Below are positions 8,883 to 17,450 of a DNA stretch of 64,000 nucleotides, piece by piece (position 1 is the first letter of the stretch; every line of letters begins with the position of its first letter). A program made the translations under genes and the position numbers. The notes beneath the pieces are model-generated. The model searched no databases and was not told the DNA's origin. It was given only the letters and a program-made list of their open reading frames with translations. The stretch comes from Oceanisphaera pacifica (lineage in GTDB: Bacteria; Pseudomonadota; Gammaproteobacteria; Enterobacterales; Aeromonadaceae), in the NCBI RefSeq assembly GCF_017498065.1, contig NZ_JAGDFX010000002.1, positions 186,001-250,000 on the forward strand. Reading direction: 5' to 3'.

Positions 8883-9269
8883 TCATTCTCTAAATACGCA
8901 CAACACTAAGTGTCGTCGTCGACCAGAAAAGAGCAGCGGAGGAGGGTAACGGCGGCAATAATGGCTCAGTTGCGGCTGCAGTACCCACAAAAAAAAGGGC
9001 AGTAATAGCGCGATAAGCGAGGGATCTAATTGACCCCATACTTTGCTTAATAATTGCTCAGATAAGCTACAGCGCTCGTTATCCTCAGATTGAGTATGAT
9101 CACTTAAATGAGGGTGTTCAGTGGTTTGGGTAATATGTTCAGAGGGTGCATAAGCACAGGCAGTAGCCAGCCCCATGCGCTGGCCTAAACATAGGCTAAT
9201 AACAATGACGACCAGTAATAATGCCAACCAGGCAGGTTGACGCGATTGCTGTCGAGAAGCGGTTGCCAT
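8883..9269 (-). CDS. Small membrane protein, positionally ScsA-like
   Basis: About 128 residues from the ATG at 9269, which overlaps the stop of the upstream exporter gene as TAATG; a second ATG at 9287 would add six residues. It shows an N-terminal hydrophobic segment (LALLLVVIVISLCLGQ), a histidine/acid-rich loop, the motif CSLSEQLLSK, a second hydrophobic segment (LIALLLPFFLWVL) and a basic tail. Short proteins of this shape precede scsB in Salmonella (scsA) and in other bacteria and are linked to copper tolerance. The identification rests on position and the CSLSEQLL motif only. A DUF2946-type protein is the main alternative. Confidence 0.6.
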   Translation of the reverse strand: MATASRQQSRQPAWLALLLVVIVISLCLGQRMGLATACAYAPSEHITQTTEHPHLSDHTQSEDNERCSLSEQLLSKVWGQLDPSLIALLLPFFLWVLQPQLSHYCRRYPPPLLFSGRRRHLVLCVFRE

Positions 9270-9883
9270 TAACCGAGCGCCAGCCATAAGGCGACTCCTA
9301 GCATTAAGCTGCCGGCAATGCGATTCATGAGCTGCACCTTGCCTTTTTGTTGTAATACACGGCTTAAAGTGCGCCCACCACTGGCATACAGCAGCATGCA
9401 GGTTAATTCGAGGGATAAAATAATAGACACTAATAGCAATAATTGGCCAGGCAGTGGGGCTTGGTTATTAATAAAAGGCGGCAGTAGGGCAATAAAAAAC
9501 GCCCAGCCTTTGGGGTTAGCAATGGCGGTAATAAAACCTTGGCTGATTAAGGTGCGAGCGGGAATATGGCGTGGGCCAGCACCCACGGGGCTAAGTGCCA
9601 ATTTACCTTTAGAGCGCCATAACTGAATGCCCAACCAGGCCAGATACGCACCGCCGGCATATTTTAGTAGCAAAAATAGTAGCGGGTATTGCAGCATAAT
9701 AGCGGCGACTCCCACCACGGCTAAGCAGGCCACCAGTCCAACACCCACTAACTCGCCCAGCATCATCCACAGCGTGCGGCGCACGCCCACTGTCATGCCC
9801 AGCGACAAGGCCAAGGTCATACACATGCCGGGCGTCACTGATACAAAGAAAAAGGTGGGAACAAACACCATTAATACTGCCAA
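9269..9883 (-). CDS. LysE/RhtB-family amino-acid exporter
   Basis: Inner-membrane efflux protein of 204 residues with the family opening FVPTFFFVSVTPGMCMTLAL, six hydrophobic segments, KYAGGAYLAWLGIQLWRS after TM3, and NPKGWAFFIALLPPF in the middle. The start appears to be TTG at 9883 (AGGTAGG lies 12 bases upstream); the ATG four codons further in is an alternative. It is the first gene of the run exporter-scsA-like-scsB-scsD and overlaps the second gene by one base, so it is expected to be co-transcribed and coupled to them. The substrate (lysine, threonine, homoserine or cysteine-type amino acids in this family) cannot be told from sequence alone. Confidence 0.85.
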   Translation of the reverse strand: MAVLMVFVPTFFFVSVTPGMCMTLALSLGMTVGVRRTLWMMLGELVGVGLVACLAVVGVAAIMLQYPLLFLLLKYAGGAYLAWLGIQLWRSKGKLALSPVGAGPRHIPARTLISQGFITAIANPKGWAFFIALLPPFINNQAPLPGQLLLLVSIILSLELTCMLLYASGGRTLSRVLQQKGKVQLMNRIAGSLMLGVALWLALG

Positions 9884-9969
9884 GCTAATAGTACACCTAC
9901 CTCTGTTGCTGTTAACGGCTATCGATACGCCGCTTATTGTACGCTAACTCCTCAGTGACACAAAGAGTG

Positions 9970-10036
9970 ATAGCCGTAAGCTATCAGCTATCAGATTGGA
10001 CTTTAACTTATGGCTGACAGCTGACAGCTTAAGGCT
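9970..10036. repeat. Dispersed AGCTGTCAGC/GTAAGC intergenic repeat, two units
   Basis: Between the exporter and the DUF1439 lipoprotein genes sit two units built from the blocks GTAAGC, TATCAGC and CTGACAGC. The same blocks recur at 11564, 13026, 15203, 24844, 32259, 52469 and 54822, always outside genes. They are partly self-complementary. Confidence 0.6.
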
Positions 10037-10047
10037 GCTTTTAGCGT

Positions 10048-10593
10048 TTAATCCCCAAACCGTGGACTGAAGACGAAGCGCCCTGGGGCTATGCTCATGG
10101 CAACCGGAGCTTTGCTGATCCAGGCATACTTGGTGTCGTTGAGGCGATACACGGGTTGATTTTCTAGGATAGAGCGCAGCACTTGCATCATTCCCGTAGA
10201 GGCAGCAGTCATGTCTCCTTTGTAGCCAAAAGCATCGACTTTACTTTGCAACAGATTTAAATCGCGCAAAAAGATGGCATTTTGTTGGCGATCATAAACA
10301 GGGCGGCCTTCTACCACTAAGTCGAGTTTTGCCGGAAAACGTGCAATCAGGGCATTAATGGCGGTTTCACCGCTTAAATCAAGTTGCACTATATCTCGGT
10401 TATCGGGACCAATGCGCAAGTCGAGCTTATCAATTTGGGTCTCAACAAGCCCTTGAGTCAGGTTGGGCATTTGTTGCTCTAGCAAAGTGTACAGCGACTT
10501 TTCAATCTCGCTTTCAGATACGTTATATTGGCTAACAGTGGCACAAGCACTTAATAATAAAACGCCAAGAGTCATAGTTACGAGTTTAAACAT
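10048..10593 (-). CDS. DUF1439 lipoprotein (YceB-like)
   Basis: Predicted outer-membrane or periplasm-facing lipoprotein of 181 residues. The signal peptide ends in the lipobox LLSAC (cysteine at about residue 17). The body matches the YceB/DUF1439 pattern: a Q(Y)NVSESEIE start, a run of beta-strand-like segments, LNQP-like VYRLND near the end and a C-terminal APGRFVFSP. Function of the family is unknown. Convergent or separate from yaiI by 41 bases with the same orientation. A second DUF1439 gene without a lipobox is at 52497-53042, so the genome holds at least two paralogues. Confidence 0.8.
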   Translation of the reverse strand: MFKLVTMTLGVLLLSACATVSQYNVSESEIEKSLYTLLEQQMPNLTQGLVETQIDKLDLRIGPDNRDIVQLDLSGETAINALIARFPAKLDLVVEGRPVYDRQQNAIFLRDLNLLQSKVDAFGYKGDMTAASTGMMQVLRSILENQPVYRLNDTKYAWISKAPVAMSIAPGRFVFSPRFGD

Positions 10594-10634
10594 ATTTTAT
10601 ACCTTTAAGTTATAGCTATAGCCTTGAGCTAGGT

Positions 10635-11072
10635 TTATCTCAGCAATTGATCGAGCTGATTAGCAAAAGCTTGGCGGTCGGCGGCACTTAAAGCGGGCGG
10701 ACCTCCGGTATGTACACCGCTCGAGCGTAAGGTATCCATAAAATCGCGCATGGTCAGCTTGGCGCGAATGGTGCCCTTATCAAACTTTTCACCGCGAGGC
10801 GTAATAACGTGCGCCCCTTTCTCTAACGCGTCAGCAGCTAAGGGAATATCGGCGGTAATCAAAATATCACCGGATGCTATACGTGACACTATTTCATCGT
10901 CTGCCACATCAAAGCCTTTGGACACCTGTACTTGTTTGATCAAGGGCGAGCCTGGCAAAGGCAGTGGATGATTCGCGACCATGGTGAGTGGTGTTTGTGT
11001 GCGGGTGGCGGCGCGAAATAAAATATCGCGCACCACTTTAGGACAAGCGTCGGCATCAACCCAAATCTGCAT
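10635..11072 (-). CDS. yaiI: UPF0178 (DUF188) family protein YaiI
   Basis: The 145-residue protein has the family hallmarks: IWVDADACP at the N-terminus, [10 protein letters not shown], the NHP motif, [13 protein letters not shown] and [10 protein letters not shown]. The fold resembles PIN-type nucleases, and the acidic residues fit a metal site, but no activity has been established that I know of. It follows a DUF2750 gene by five bases, so the two may form a small operon. Confidence 0.93.
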   Translation of the reverse strand: MQIWVDADACPKVVRDILFRAATRTQTPLTMVANHPLPLPGSPLIKQVQVSKGFDVADDEIVSRIASGDILITADIPLAADALEKGAHVITPRGEKFDKGTIRAKLTMRDFMDTLRSSGVHTGGPPALSAADRQAFANQLDQLLR

Positions 11073-11077
11073 CTGTT

Positions 11078-11470
11078 TTATCGCCCACTTTGTTTGCGTT
11101 TAAAGGCATCTTGCAGCTCACCGGGCTCAACTAATGCGCCCGCGGCATCAGTCACAGGAAACACGGCGACCAGTAATTCGTCTTCTTCCATACCCGGAAG
11201 CCAGCGAGACTGCCAGGTTTTCATGCTAATGGCTTCTGGCTGACACTCGGCCCAATCCTCTACGGCCCATGTTTTTGCATAGTCAGCATGAGGCCACATA
11301 GGAATACAGTCTTCGTCTTCCTCTGTCGTTAGCATCATACAACCGTGCTCATCGGTTAAAATCCACATTTCTTGATGTTCCACGACCTTGTTAACGAAGT
11401 GGTTATAACGTTCGTTATCTTGCATTTTTTCTACTGCCGCTTGATCGGTGTCGGTTAAGCTATAGCTCAT
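11078..11470 (-). CDS. DUF2750 family protein
   Basis: A 130-residue soluble acidic protein. The block [18 protein letters not shown], followed by [16 protein letters not shown] and AKTWA, is the DUF2750 pattern seen in many gammaproteobacteria. Function unknown. No membrane segment or signal peptide. The ATG at 11470 is preceded by AGAGAGAA, a weak purine-rich ribosome site. It is probably transcribed together with yaiI. Confidence 0.85.
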   Translation of the reverse strand: MSYSLTDTDQAAVEKMQDNERYNHFVNKVVEHQEMWILTDEHGCMMLTTEEDEDCIPMWPHADYAKTWAVEDWAECQPEAISMKTWQSRWLPGMEEDELLVAVFPVTDAAGALVEPGELQDAFKRKQSGR

Positions 11471-11949
11471 ATTTTCTCTCTATTATCTGGTGATGAATCT
11501 CTGTTGGCATAATCCCACTGCAAGGCCGTGCTTGTCCAGTTTTGCCGAGCCTAGGGGACAGGGCAGCTGTCAGCTTTAAGCAGTCAGCATTCAGCCAAAA
11601 CACGACTGGAGCTGACAAAGAGTCAGAGTGAAGGCTCGGCTATCGTGACTCAATTATGCCTAGTAGGATCTGATGCATTGATTTTTTCATTCAATCTATT
11701 TTTCAGATCCAGTTACTATTTTCCGTAGGTTCAGCGGGTTCCGTTGCAAAAGTGTTTAAGTCATTATCATTTAGCAAGTGATATCGGTGAAAGTGCGGCT
11801 TTTCTTCACTATTTGTCATTTAAACGCAAACAATTGCCTAATAGCACCATTTGAGCGTTTACAGTCGCGCTTGTGCGAGATAGATTAAAACTCATTCTTT
11901 TATATCAAGTGGGCCAAGGGCTCCAACTTACTTCTTAGCAGGGTTGCTC
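11471..11949. other. Repeat-bearing gap upstream of aroG
   Basis: 479 bases without a convincing gene. Contains an AGCTGTCAGC-type repeat at 11564-11597 flanked by an inverted pair GCCGAGCCT (about 11543-11551) and AGGCTCGGC (about 11633-11641). At 11686-11760 is a unit with GATC, CTATTTT and GTTCAGCGGGTTCCGTTGC that has a diverged copy at 23096-23171. The aroG promoter must lie in the right-hand 180 bases; I could not find a convincing TyrR box pair. Confidence 0.6.
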
Positions 11950-13005
11950 ATGTACTTTCAAACCGACGATATTCGTATAAACCAAATTAAAGAACTCTTA
12001 CCTCCTATTGCCGTACTAGAAAAATATCCTGCCACGGCTCAGGCTTCAGCGACGGTTTTTGAATCGCGCCAAGCCATTCACCGCATATTGGCAGGTGAAG
12101 ACGATCGTCTGTTGGTTGTGATTGGCCCTTGCTCTATTCATGATGTGGATGCGGCTATTGAATATGGTAAAAAGCTTAAAGTGCTACGCGAAAAGTACGC
12201 CGACACCTTAGAGATAGTAATGCGAGTCTATTTTGAAAAGCCGCGTACTACCGTAGGTTGGAAAGGGTTGATCAACGATCCGCACCTTGATAACAGCTGC
12301 CAGATCAATGACGGTTTACGTGTGGGTCGTAAGTTATTGCTTGATCTTAATGACATGGGGCTGCCCACGGCCAGCGAGTTCCTCGATATGATCACGCCCC
12401 AGTATATGGCGGATCTGATGAGCTGGGGTGCCATTGGTGCTCGTACTACTGAGTCACAAGTACACCGCGAGTTGGCCTCTGGCCTGTCTTGTCCGGTGGG
12501 CTTTAAAAATGGCACAGATGGCACCATTAAAGTGGCCGCCGATGCCATAGGCGCGGCGAGTGCGTCACACCACTTTTTGTCGGTCACTAAGCTTGGGCAT
12601 TCTGCCATTGTACAAACCGCAGGTAATCCTGATTGCCATATTATTTTACGCGGCGGCCGTGCCCCTAACTACAGCGCACAAGATGTGGCTGAGGTATGCA
12701 ACGCATTAGATAAAGCGAATTTGCCGAAAAATATTATGGTCGATTTTAGTCACGCCAACAGCAGTAAGCAATATCAGCGCCAAATGGTGGTGTCTGAAGA
12801 TGTGAGTGCACAAATTGCCGGTGGCCAAAAAGCGATTATGGGGGTGATGGTCGAAAGCCACTTGGTGGCGGGTCGTCAAGATTTAACCGATGACTTAACC
12901 GAACTTACCTACGGGCAAAGTATTACCGATGCCTGCATCGGCTGGGACGACACCGAAACTATGCTGGCGCAACTCGCCGGCGCCGTAACGGCACGACGTG
13001 GTTAA
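11950..13005 (+). CDS. aroG: 3-deoxy-7-phosphoheptulonate synthase (DAHP synthase), AroG type
   Basis: First step of the shikimate pathway: condensation of phosphoenolpyruvate and erythrose 4-phosphate. The 351 residues match class I-alpha enzymes (E. coli AroG has 350). The N-terminus YFQTDDIRINQIKELLPP is the AroG rather than the AroF or AroH form and suggests phenylalanine feedback control. Other landmarks are VIGPCSIHD (metal-binding cysteine), EKPRTTVGWKGLINDP, GARTTESQVHRE and MVDFSHANSSK. I chose the ATG at 11950, with AGCAGG upstream; a TTG two codons earlier is less likely. Monocistronic, with its own terminator. Confidence 0.96.
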   Translation: MYFQTDDIRINQIKELLPPIAVLEKYPATAQASATVFESRQAIHRILAGEDDRLLVVIGPCSIHDVDAAIEYGKKLKVLREKYADTLEIVMRVYFEKPRTTVGWKGLINDPHLDNSCQINDGLRVGRKLLLDLNDMGLPTASEFLDMITPQYMADLMSWGAIGARTTESQVHRELASGLSCPVGFKNGTDGTIKVAADAIGAASASHHFLSVTKLGHSAIVQTAGNPDCHIILRGGRAPNYSAQDVAEVCNALDKANLPKNIMVDFSHANSSKQYQRQMVVSEDVSAQIAGGQKAIMGVMVESHLVAGRQDLTDDLTELTYGQSITDACIGWDDTETMLAQLAGAVTARRG

Positions 13006-13063
13006 CCGGTGCCCTTCGGGCAGTTTTAAGCTGTAAGCTGGAAGAACAAGACTAAAAATAAAA

Positions 13064-13086
13064 AGGAGCCTTGCGGCTCCTTTTTG
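13064..13086 (+). terminator. Rho-independent terminator after aroG
   Basis: AGGAGCC, loop TTGC, GGCTCCT and then a T-rich tail. It is 58 bases after the aroG stop; the short repeat TAAGCTGTAAGCTGG at 13026 lies in between. Confidence 0.9.
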
Positions 13087-13143
13087 TTTATTCGGATCTA
13101 TACGTACGGCGTACAGCGTTAGACGTAAAGCGGCTCTTAAGGC

Positions 13144-14109
13144 TTACTTCACTTCCATACCCTGTACTTGCAGATCGGCGTGATAAGACGAGCGTACCAG
13201 TGGGCCGGATGCGGCGTGAGTAAAGCCCAAGCTATCTGCAATGTCTTTTAGCTCGGCAAACTCAGCGGGCGGCACATAGCGCTTCACCGGTAAGTGATGG
13301 CGACTAGGTTGCAAGTATTGGCCTAAGGTCAGCATTTGCACATCGTGCTCGCGCAAGTCTTTGAGCACCTCAACGATTTCGTCGTTGGTTTCGCCCAAGC
13401 CCATCATCAAACCAGACTTGGTGGTTACCTGCGGGTGCATTTCTTTAAAGCGACGCAACAATTCTAATGACCACTTATAATCTGCACCTGGGCGGGCAAC
13501 GCGATATAGGCGCGGTGCGGTTTCTAGGTTGTGGTTAAACACATCTGGTGGTGTGTCTTTAAATATTTCTAATGCTTTATCCATACGACCACGAAAATCG
13601 GGCGTTAAGATCTCGATTTTAGTATTAGGGCTTTGTTCGCGTATGGCTTTAATGCAATCCACAAAATGTTGAGCACCGCCGTCACGCAGGTCGTCTCGGT
13701 CAACCGAGGTGATCACTACATATTTAAGAGCCAACTCTTTAATGGTTTTAGCCAATTTTGCCGGCTCTTCAGGATCGACCGCTAACGGGCGACCGTGGGC
13801 CACGTCACAGAAAGGGCAACGGCGGGTACAAATGGCACCCAAAATCATAAAGGTAGCGGTACCGTGGGTAAAGCATTCAGACAAGTTAGGGCAAGAGGCC
13901 TCTTCACACACAGAGTGCAAATTGTTCTCGCGCATAATGCCTTTGAGTTCCTGTATGCGCTTACTGCTTGGAGGAAGTTTGATCTTCATCCAATCTGGCT
14001 TACGCAACACTTCTTCGTCGGCTTCTGGCATAAACTTAACGGGAATGAGAGCCATTTTATCGGCGTCGCGTAATTTTACGCCAGGCTCGACGCGTACAGG
14101 TTTATTCAT
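13144..14109 (-). CDS. lipA: Lipoyl synthase
   Basis: Radical-SAM enzyme that inserts two sulfurs into octanoyl groups on lipoyl domains. The 321-residue protein carries both iron-sulfur clusters: the radical-SAM motif [10 protein letters not shown] and the auxiliary cluster cysteines [12 protein letters not shown], plus the C-terminal RSSYHA serine ligand ([11 protein letters not shown]). The ATG at 14109 overlaps the lipB stop by four bases (ATGA), so lipB and lipA are translationally coupled. Downstream partner of octanoyl transfer by LipB. Confidence 0.98.
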   Translation of the reverse strand: MNKPVRVEPGVKLRDADKMALIPVKFMPEADEEVLRKPDWMKIKLPPSSKRIQELKGIMRENNLHSVCEEASCPNLSECFTHGTATFMILGAICTRRCPFCDVAHGRPLAVDPEEPAKLAKTIKELALKYVVITSVDRDDLRDGGAQHFVDCIKAIREQSPNTKIEILTPDFRGRMDKALEIFKDTPPDVFNHNLETAPRLYRVARPGADYKWSLELLRRFKEMHPQVTTKSGLMMGLGETNDEIVEVLKDLREHDVQMLTLGQYLQPSRHHLPVKRYVPPAEFAELKDIADSLGFTHAASGPLVRSSYHADLQVQGMEVK

Positions 14110-14774
14110 AATGTTAGCTTCTCTGTGGTGTAGTCGAGGTGTTGATAGCCCAACAGCTCTGCAAGCTTGGGTATCAGCTGAGACCGAGCCTCATCCAATG
14201 TCTGAGGGCCACCCCATGCACAACTCTGAGTCATGGCCATGCCGGCATAGCCGCAAGGGTTTATCCGCAGAAAGGGAGCCAAGTCCATATTTACATTTAG
14301 CGCTAAGCCATGAAACGAGCAGCCGCGGCGCACTCGTAACCCTAGCGAGGCAATTTTATTTTCTATACCATCGCTATTGGCAACATACACGCCAGGGGCA
14401 TCGGGCTTAGCGTAGGCGTCAATGTGATAGTCGGCCAGTAGTCCAACAATGGCGTTTTCCATGCTGGTCACTAAGTGACGAACTCCGAGCTTCTTACGAC
14501 GTACATCCAGCATCAAATAGACAATTAATTGCCCTGGGCCATGGTAAGTCACTTGTCCTCCACGGTCACTTTTAACCAAGGGGATATCACCTAAGTTTAA
14601 AATATGCTCAGGCTTGCCCGCTTGGCCTTGGGTAAACACCGGTGGGTGTTCAACTAGCCAAAGCTCATCTTGGGTCTCCGGGGTTCGCTGATTAGTGAAG
14701 TCTTGCATGGCATGCCATACCTCTTCATAAGCAACCTTGCCCCAGTGTCTAATTGTGAGTTGATGCTGTGCCAT
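14106..14774 (-). CDS. lipB: Octanoyl-[ACP]:protein N-octanoyltransferase
   Basis: Transfers octanoate from acyl carrier protein to lipoyl domains, the substrate step for LipA. Visible motifs: [27 protein letters not shown] and the catalytic cysteine in RINPCGYAG with the downstream lysine region. I use the ATG at 14774 (222 residues), with TTAGGA six bases upstream; the longer frame from a TTG at 14801 would overlap the ybeD tail and lacks a ribosome site. It lies 32 bases after ybeD and overlaps lipA. Confidence 0.96.
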   Translation of the reverse strand: MAQHQLTIRHWGKVAYEEVWHAMQDFTNQRTPETQDELWLVEHPPVFTQGQAGKPEHILNLGDIPLVKSDRGGQVTYHGPGQLIVYLMLDVRRKKLGVRHLVTSMENAIVGLLADYHIDAYAKPDAPGVYVANSDGIENKIASLGLRVRRGCSFHGLALNVNMDLAPFLRINPCGYAGMAMTQSCAWGGPQTLDEARSQLIPKLAELLGYQHLDYTTEKLTL

Positions 14775-14806
14775 TGTGTGTCCTAAGTGGTAGAGGGACA
14801 ACAGCC

Positions 14807-15082
14807 CTAGAGTACGTATTTAACCAGTTCTATCTCACCCAATTTTAGGTAGAGTTGTTCAACATGTTCTTTACTGGTCACGGTGACGGCCACTGACACT
14901 GAATGATAATTTCCTTTACTGCTAGGACGCACTTTGGGGCTGTAATCACCCGGGGCGTGTTGTTGCAGCACTTCAACTATCATATCGGGTAGGCGATCAT
15001 CAGCCAGCCCTAAAATTTTAAAAGGGAACTGACAAGGAAAATCAAGATACTCATCAAATTTGGTGTTCAATTGGCTAGTCAT
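14807..15082 (-). CDS. ybeD: YbeD family lipoate-regulatory protein (DUF493)
   Basis: A 91-residue protein with [13 protein letters not shown] near the N-terminus, [15 protein letters not shown] in the centre and [16 protein letters not shown] at the end, which is the DUF493 pattern. In E. coli it lies between dacA and lipB, exactly as here. Its fold resembles amino-acid-binding regulatory domains, but the molecular role is not settled. No membrane segment. Likely first gene of a ybeD-lipB-lipA operon. Confidence 0.94.
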   Translation of the reverse strand: MTSQLNTKFDEYLDFPCQFPFKILGLADDRLPDMIVEVLQQHAPGDYSPKVRPSSKGNYHSVSVAVTVTSKEHVEQLYLKLGEIELVKYVL

Positions 15083-15202
15083 AGCAAGCTTTACCTACTG
15101 CAGTTATTAATACGGGTGATAAATATCCAACCCAGATCACATTTTTACCATAAAACAGACGCCGCTTAAACCGACAACTTGTGGGGGTAAGCCAGTCCTT
15201 AA

Positions 15203-15241
15203 GGCAGCTATTAGCTGTCAGCGGTAAGCTTTCAGCTAAAG
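15203..15241. repeat. Dispersed AGCTGTCAGC/GTAAGC/TTCAGC repeat
   Basis: One of the best-preserved units: AGCTATTAGCTGTCAGC, then GGTAAGCTTTCAGCTAAAGC. Its parts pair with each other (GCTGAAAGC with GCTTTCAGC), so it may fold. Located in the dacA-ybeD gap. Confidence 0.6.
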
Positions 15242-15275
15242 CTACAACAAAGTGCGCTGTTTTTTTGTTGAGCTA

Positions 15276-15294
15276 AGCGCCGAACGTCGGCGCT
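15276..15294. repeat. Perfect 8-bp hairpin just after dacA
   Basis: AGCGCCGA and TCGGCGCT are separated by three bases and lie 7 bases past the dacA stop. There is no T tract on the dacA (minus) strand, so it is at best a stabilising hairpin rather than a standard terminator. Confidence 0.5.
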
Positions 15295-15301
15295 GTATCA
15301 A

Positions 15302-16474
15302 TTAGCTAAATAAGTCTTTTACCAACAGCTTAATATAATCGATCATACGGCTGAAAATGCCCCCTTGCTCCACTTCTTCCAGCGCGACTAAAGGCATACT
15401 TGCAACATCTTTATCATCTAATTTTAAGTGCAATGTGCCCACTTGCTCACCTTTGGCAATTGGGGCTCTTAGCGCCGAGTCTAGAGTGAAATCAGCTTCT
15501 AAATTTTTAGCCTGACCACGGGGAATAGTCACAGATACCGCTTTATCTACACCCAGCGCTATGGTGTCTTGAGTCCCCATCCAGATCTGTTGATCCATCA
15601 GCTTAGTATTGGCTTCATAAGGGGTGAGGGTTTGGTAAAAACGAAAGCCGTAAGTGAGCAACTTTTTACTTTCGGTTGCGCGAGCGCGCTCGCTGCTGGC
15701 GCCCATTACCACAGCAATTAAACGCATATCATCTTGAGTGGCAGAAGAGACTAAGTTGTAGCCGACTGCGTCTACATGGCCGGTTTTAATGCCGTCTACA
15801 TTTAACGATTTATCCCACAGCAATGAGTTGCGGTTATGCTGGGTAATGCCATTAAAGGTAAAAGATTTTTCAGAATAAATTTTATATTCTTCTGGCACAT
15901 CGCGGATCAACGCCTGTCCCAACAATGCCATATCATGGGCTGTGGTATACATTTGATCACTGTGTAAACCGTGAGGTGTGACAAAGTGACTATTTTTCAT
16001 GCCCAGACGTGCTGACCAGCCGTTCATTAGGTCAGCAAAGGAGTTAATGCTACCTGCTAGATGTTCGGCAATAGCGACGGTGGCGTCATTGCCCGATTGA
16101 ATAATAATACCGCGATTAAGCTGATCGATACTGACTTCTTTGCCGACCTCTAGAAACATCACCGAAGAGCCTGGAAAGTTTTGTGCCCAAGCCGCTTCGC
16201 TAATGGTCACCATGTCGTCTTTTTGAACCTTACCTTCTTTTAACGCTTGGGCCAAAATATAGGAGGTCATCATTTTGGTTAAACTGGCGGGGGGCAACTT
16301 TTCGTCTGCCGCCTCTGATACCAAAACTTGGCCGCTATTATAATCCATTAATATATAAGATTTGGCCGCAATGGATGGCGCTTGTGGGATCATAGAAGTT
16401 AATACTTGCGCCTGGCTAGAAAAAGACACCGCGGCGGCAAGAAAGAAGGTTGGAAGAGTGGTAAGCATGCGCAT
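15302..16474 (-). CDS. dacA: D-alanyl-D-alanine carboxypeptidase (PBP5 type)
   Basis: Periplasmic carboxypeptidase that removes the terminal D-alanine from peptidoglycan stem peptides. The three penicillin-binding motifs are SLTK (in LPPASLTKMMTS), SGN (in QSGNDATVA) and KTG (in GIKTGHVDAVG). The C-terminal PBP5 beta domain ends in an amphipathic helix (FSRMIDYIKLLVKDLFS) for membrane attachment. I place the start at the ATG at 16474, giving 390 residues with a signal peptide ending near FSSQA; a longer frame to 16558 would run toward rlpA without a ribosome site. Follows rlpA as in E. coli. Confidence 0.96.
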   Translation of the reverse strand: MRMLTTLPTFFLAAAVSFSSQAQVLTSMIPQAPSIAAKSYILMDYNSGQVLVSEAADEKLPPASLTKMMTSYILAQALKEGKVQKDDMVTISEAAWAQNFPGSSVMFLEVGKEVSIDQLNRGIIIQSGNDATVAIAEHLAGSINSFADLMNGWSARLGMKNSHFVTPHGLHSDQMYTTAHDMALLGQALIRDVPEEYKIYSEKSFTFNGITQHNRNSLLWDKSLNVDGIKTGHVDAVGYNLVSSATQDDMRLIAVVMGASSERARATESKKLLTYGFRFYQTLTPYEANTKLMDQQIWMGTQDTIALGVDKAVSVTIPRGQAKNLEADFTLDSALRAPIAKGEQVGTLHLKLDDKDVASMPLVALEEVEQGGIFSRMIDYIKLLVKDLFS

Positions 16475-16532
16475 AATGTCTGTTATAACCCTGTCAATAT
16501 AGGCAAATGTGCCGGTGATAAATAAAAACGAA

Positions 16533-17450
16533 TTAATTAATAAAATAGGCCTGAGCATACCCTTCGGCGATCAGCTGCTTTAAGGTGGCCTGTGTTTTGC
16601 TATTTGGAATGGGTCCCATTTGCAGGCGATACCATTCAGACTGGCGCTCAACTCGAGCTGGAAAGCCGTATTTTTTACTTAATTGAGCCGCCAGTTGTTT
16701 GGCTTTATCGCTAGAGCGAGTAGCCAATAATTGTATATGTTTGTTGGGCGCTACAGCTTCGTTTTTTTCCAAAGAGTGAGCTGTCTGTTGCGATACTGCT
16801 GATGGCTTATGCCCATCTTGTGGCTTTTGGGACGTCTTAGTTGGCGCTACCTTTATCAGTTCGACTTTAACGGCTGTGGTGCCGGTGTCTAGCATGCCGA
16901 GCTTATAGGCGGCGGCATAAGATAAATCTACCACTCGCCCTTCATGAAAAGGGCCACGATCATTAACGCGAACCACTACCTGTTTACCATTTTCTTTATT
17001 GGTTACTCGTAAAAAAGAAGGCAAGGGCAGGTGTTTATGAGCCGCCGTCATGGTGTACATATCATACACCTCGCCGTTAGAAGTGTGATAGCCATGAAAC
17101 TTGGCACCATACCAAGAGGCCATACCTTCATCTCGGTAGTTTTCTACCTCTTGCCACACCTCGTAGTCTTTTCCCCATACGGTATAGTTTTTATTACCAC
17201 CGCGAGTATAGGGCTCGTAACGCGGAACGGCATCTTGTATATGATCGAGGTTAGGCGCTGTGACAGGGGGTTTATCTTGGCGCAAACGATAGCGGCCACC
17301 GGCGGTTTCTTTTTCCCACTGCGCATCTCTCACTTCTTCTTGAGCGCCTTTAGGTGATGGCTCCGCTTGCTCTATGCTAGGCTGACTGCTGCATGCCATA
17401 ATAGCTAAGGCGGTTAGCGGAAAAAAAGATTTAAAGAGATGTTTCATCAT
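16533..17450 (-). CDS. rlpA: RlpA septal-ring lytic transglycosylase lipoprotein
   Basis: Outer-membrane lipoprotein of 305 residues. The signal peptide ends in the lipobox ALAIMAC (cysteine about residue 20). A double-psi beta-barrel domain carries GMASWYGAKFHGYHTSNGE and VRVNDRGPFHEGRVVDLS with the catalytic-type acidic and histidine residues. After a lysine/glutamine-rich linker, a C-terminal SPOR domain (about residues 230-305) binds denuded septal glycan. The start overlaps the end of mltB by 20 bases, so translation is probably coupled. Confidence 0.95.
   Translation of the reverse strand: MMKHLFKSFFPLTALAIMACSSQPSIEQAEPSPKGAQEEVRDAQWEKETAGGRYRLRQDKPPVTAPNLDHIQDAVPRYEPYTRGGNKNYTVWGKDYEVWQEVENYRDEGMASWYGAKFHGYHTSNGEVYDMYTMTAAHKHLPLPSFLRVTNKENGKQVVVRVNDRGPFHEGRVVDLSYAAAYKLGMLDTGTTAVKVELIKVAPTKTSQKPQDGHKPSAVSQQTAHSLEKNEAVAPNKHIQLLATRSSDKAKQLAAQLSKKYGFPARVERQSEWYRLQMGPIPNSKTQATLKQLIAEGYAQAYFIN

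Noticed and set aside
11700-11949. TyrR boxes upstream of aroG
   Set aside because: Only a half-site-like GTTTACAG was seen; no pair with the TGTAAA-N6-TTTACA form.
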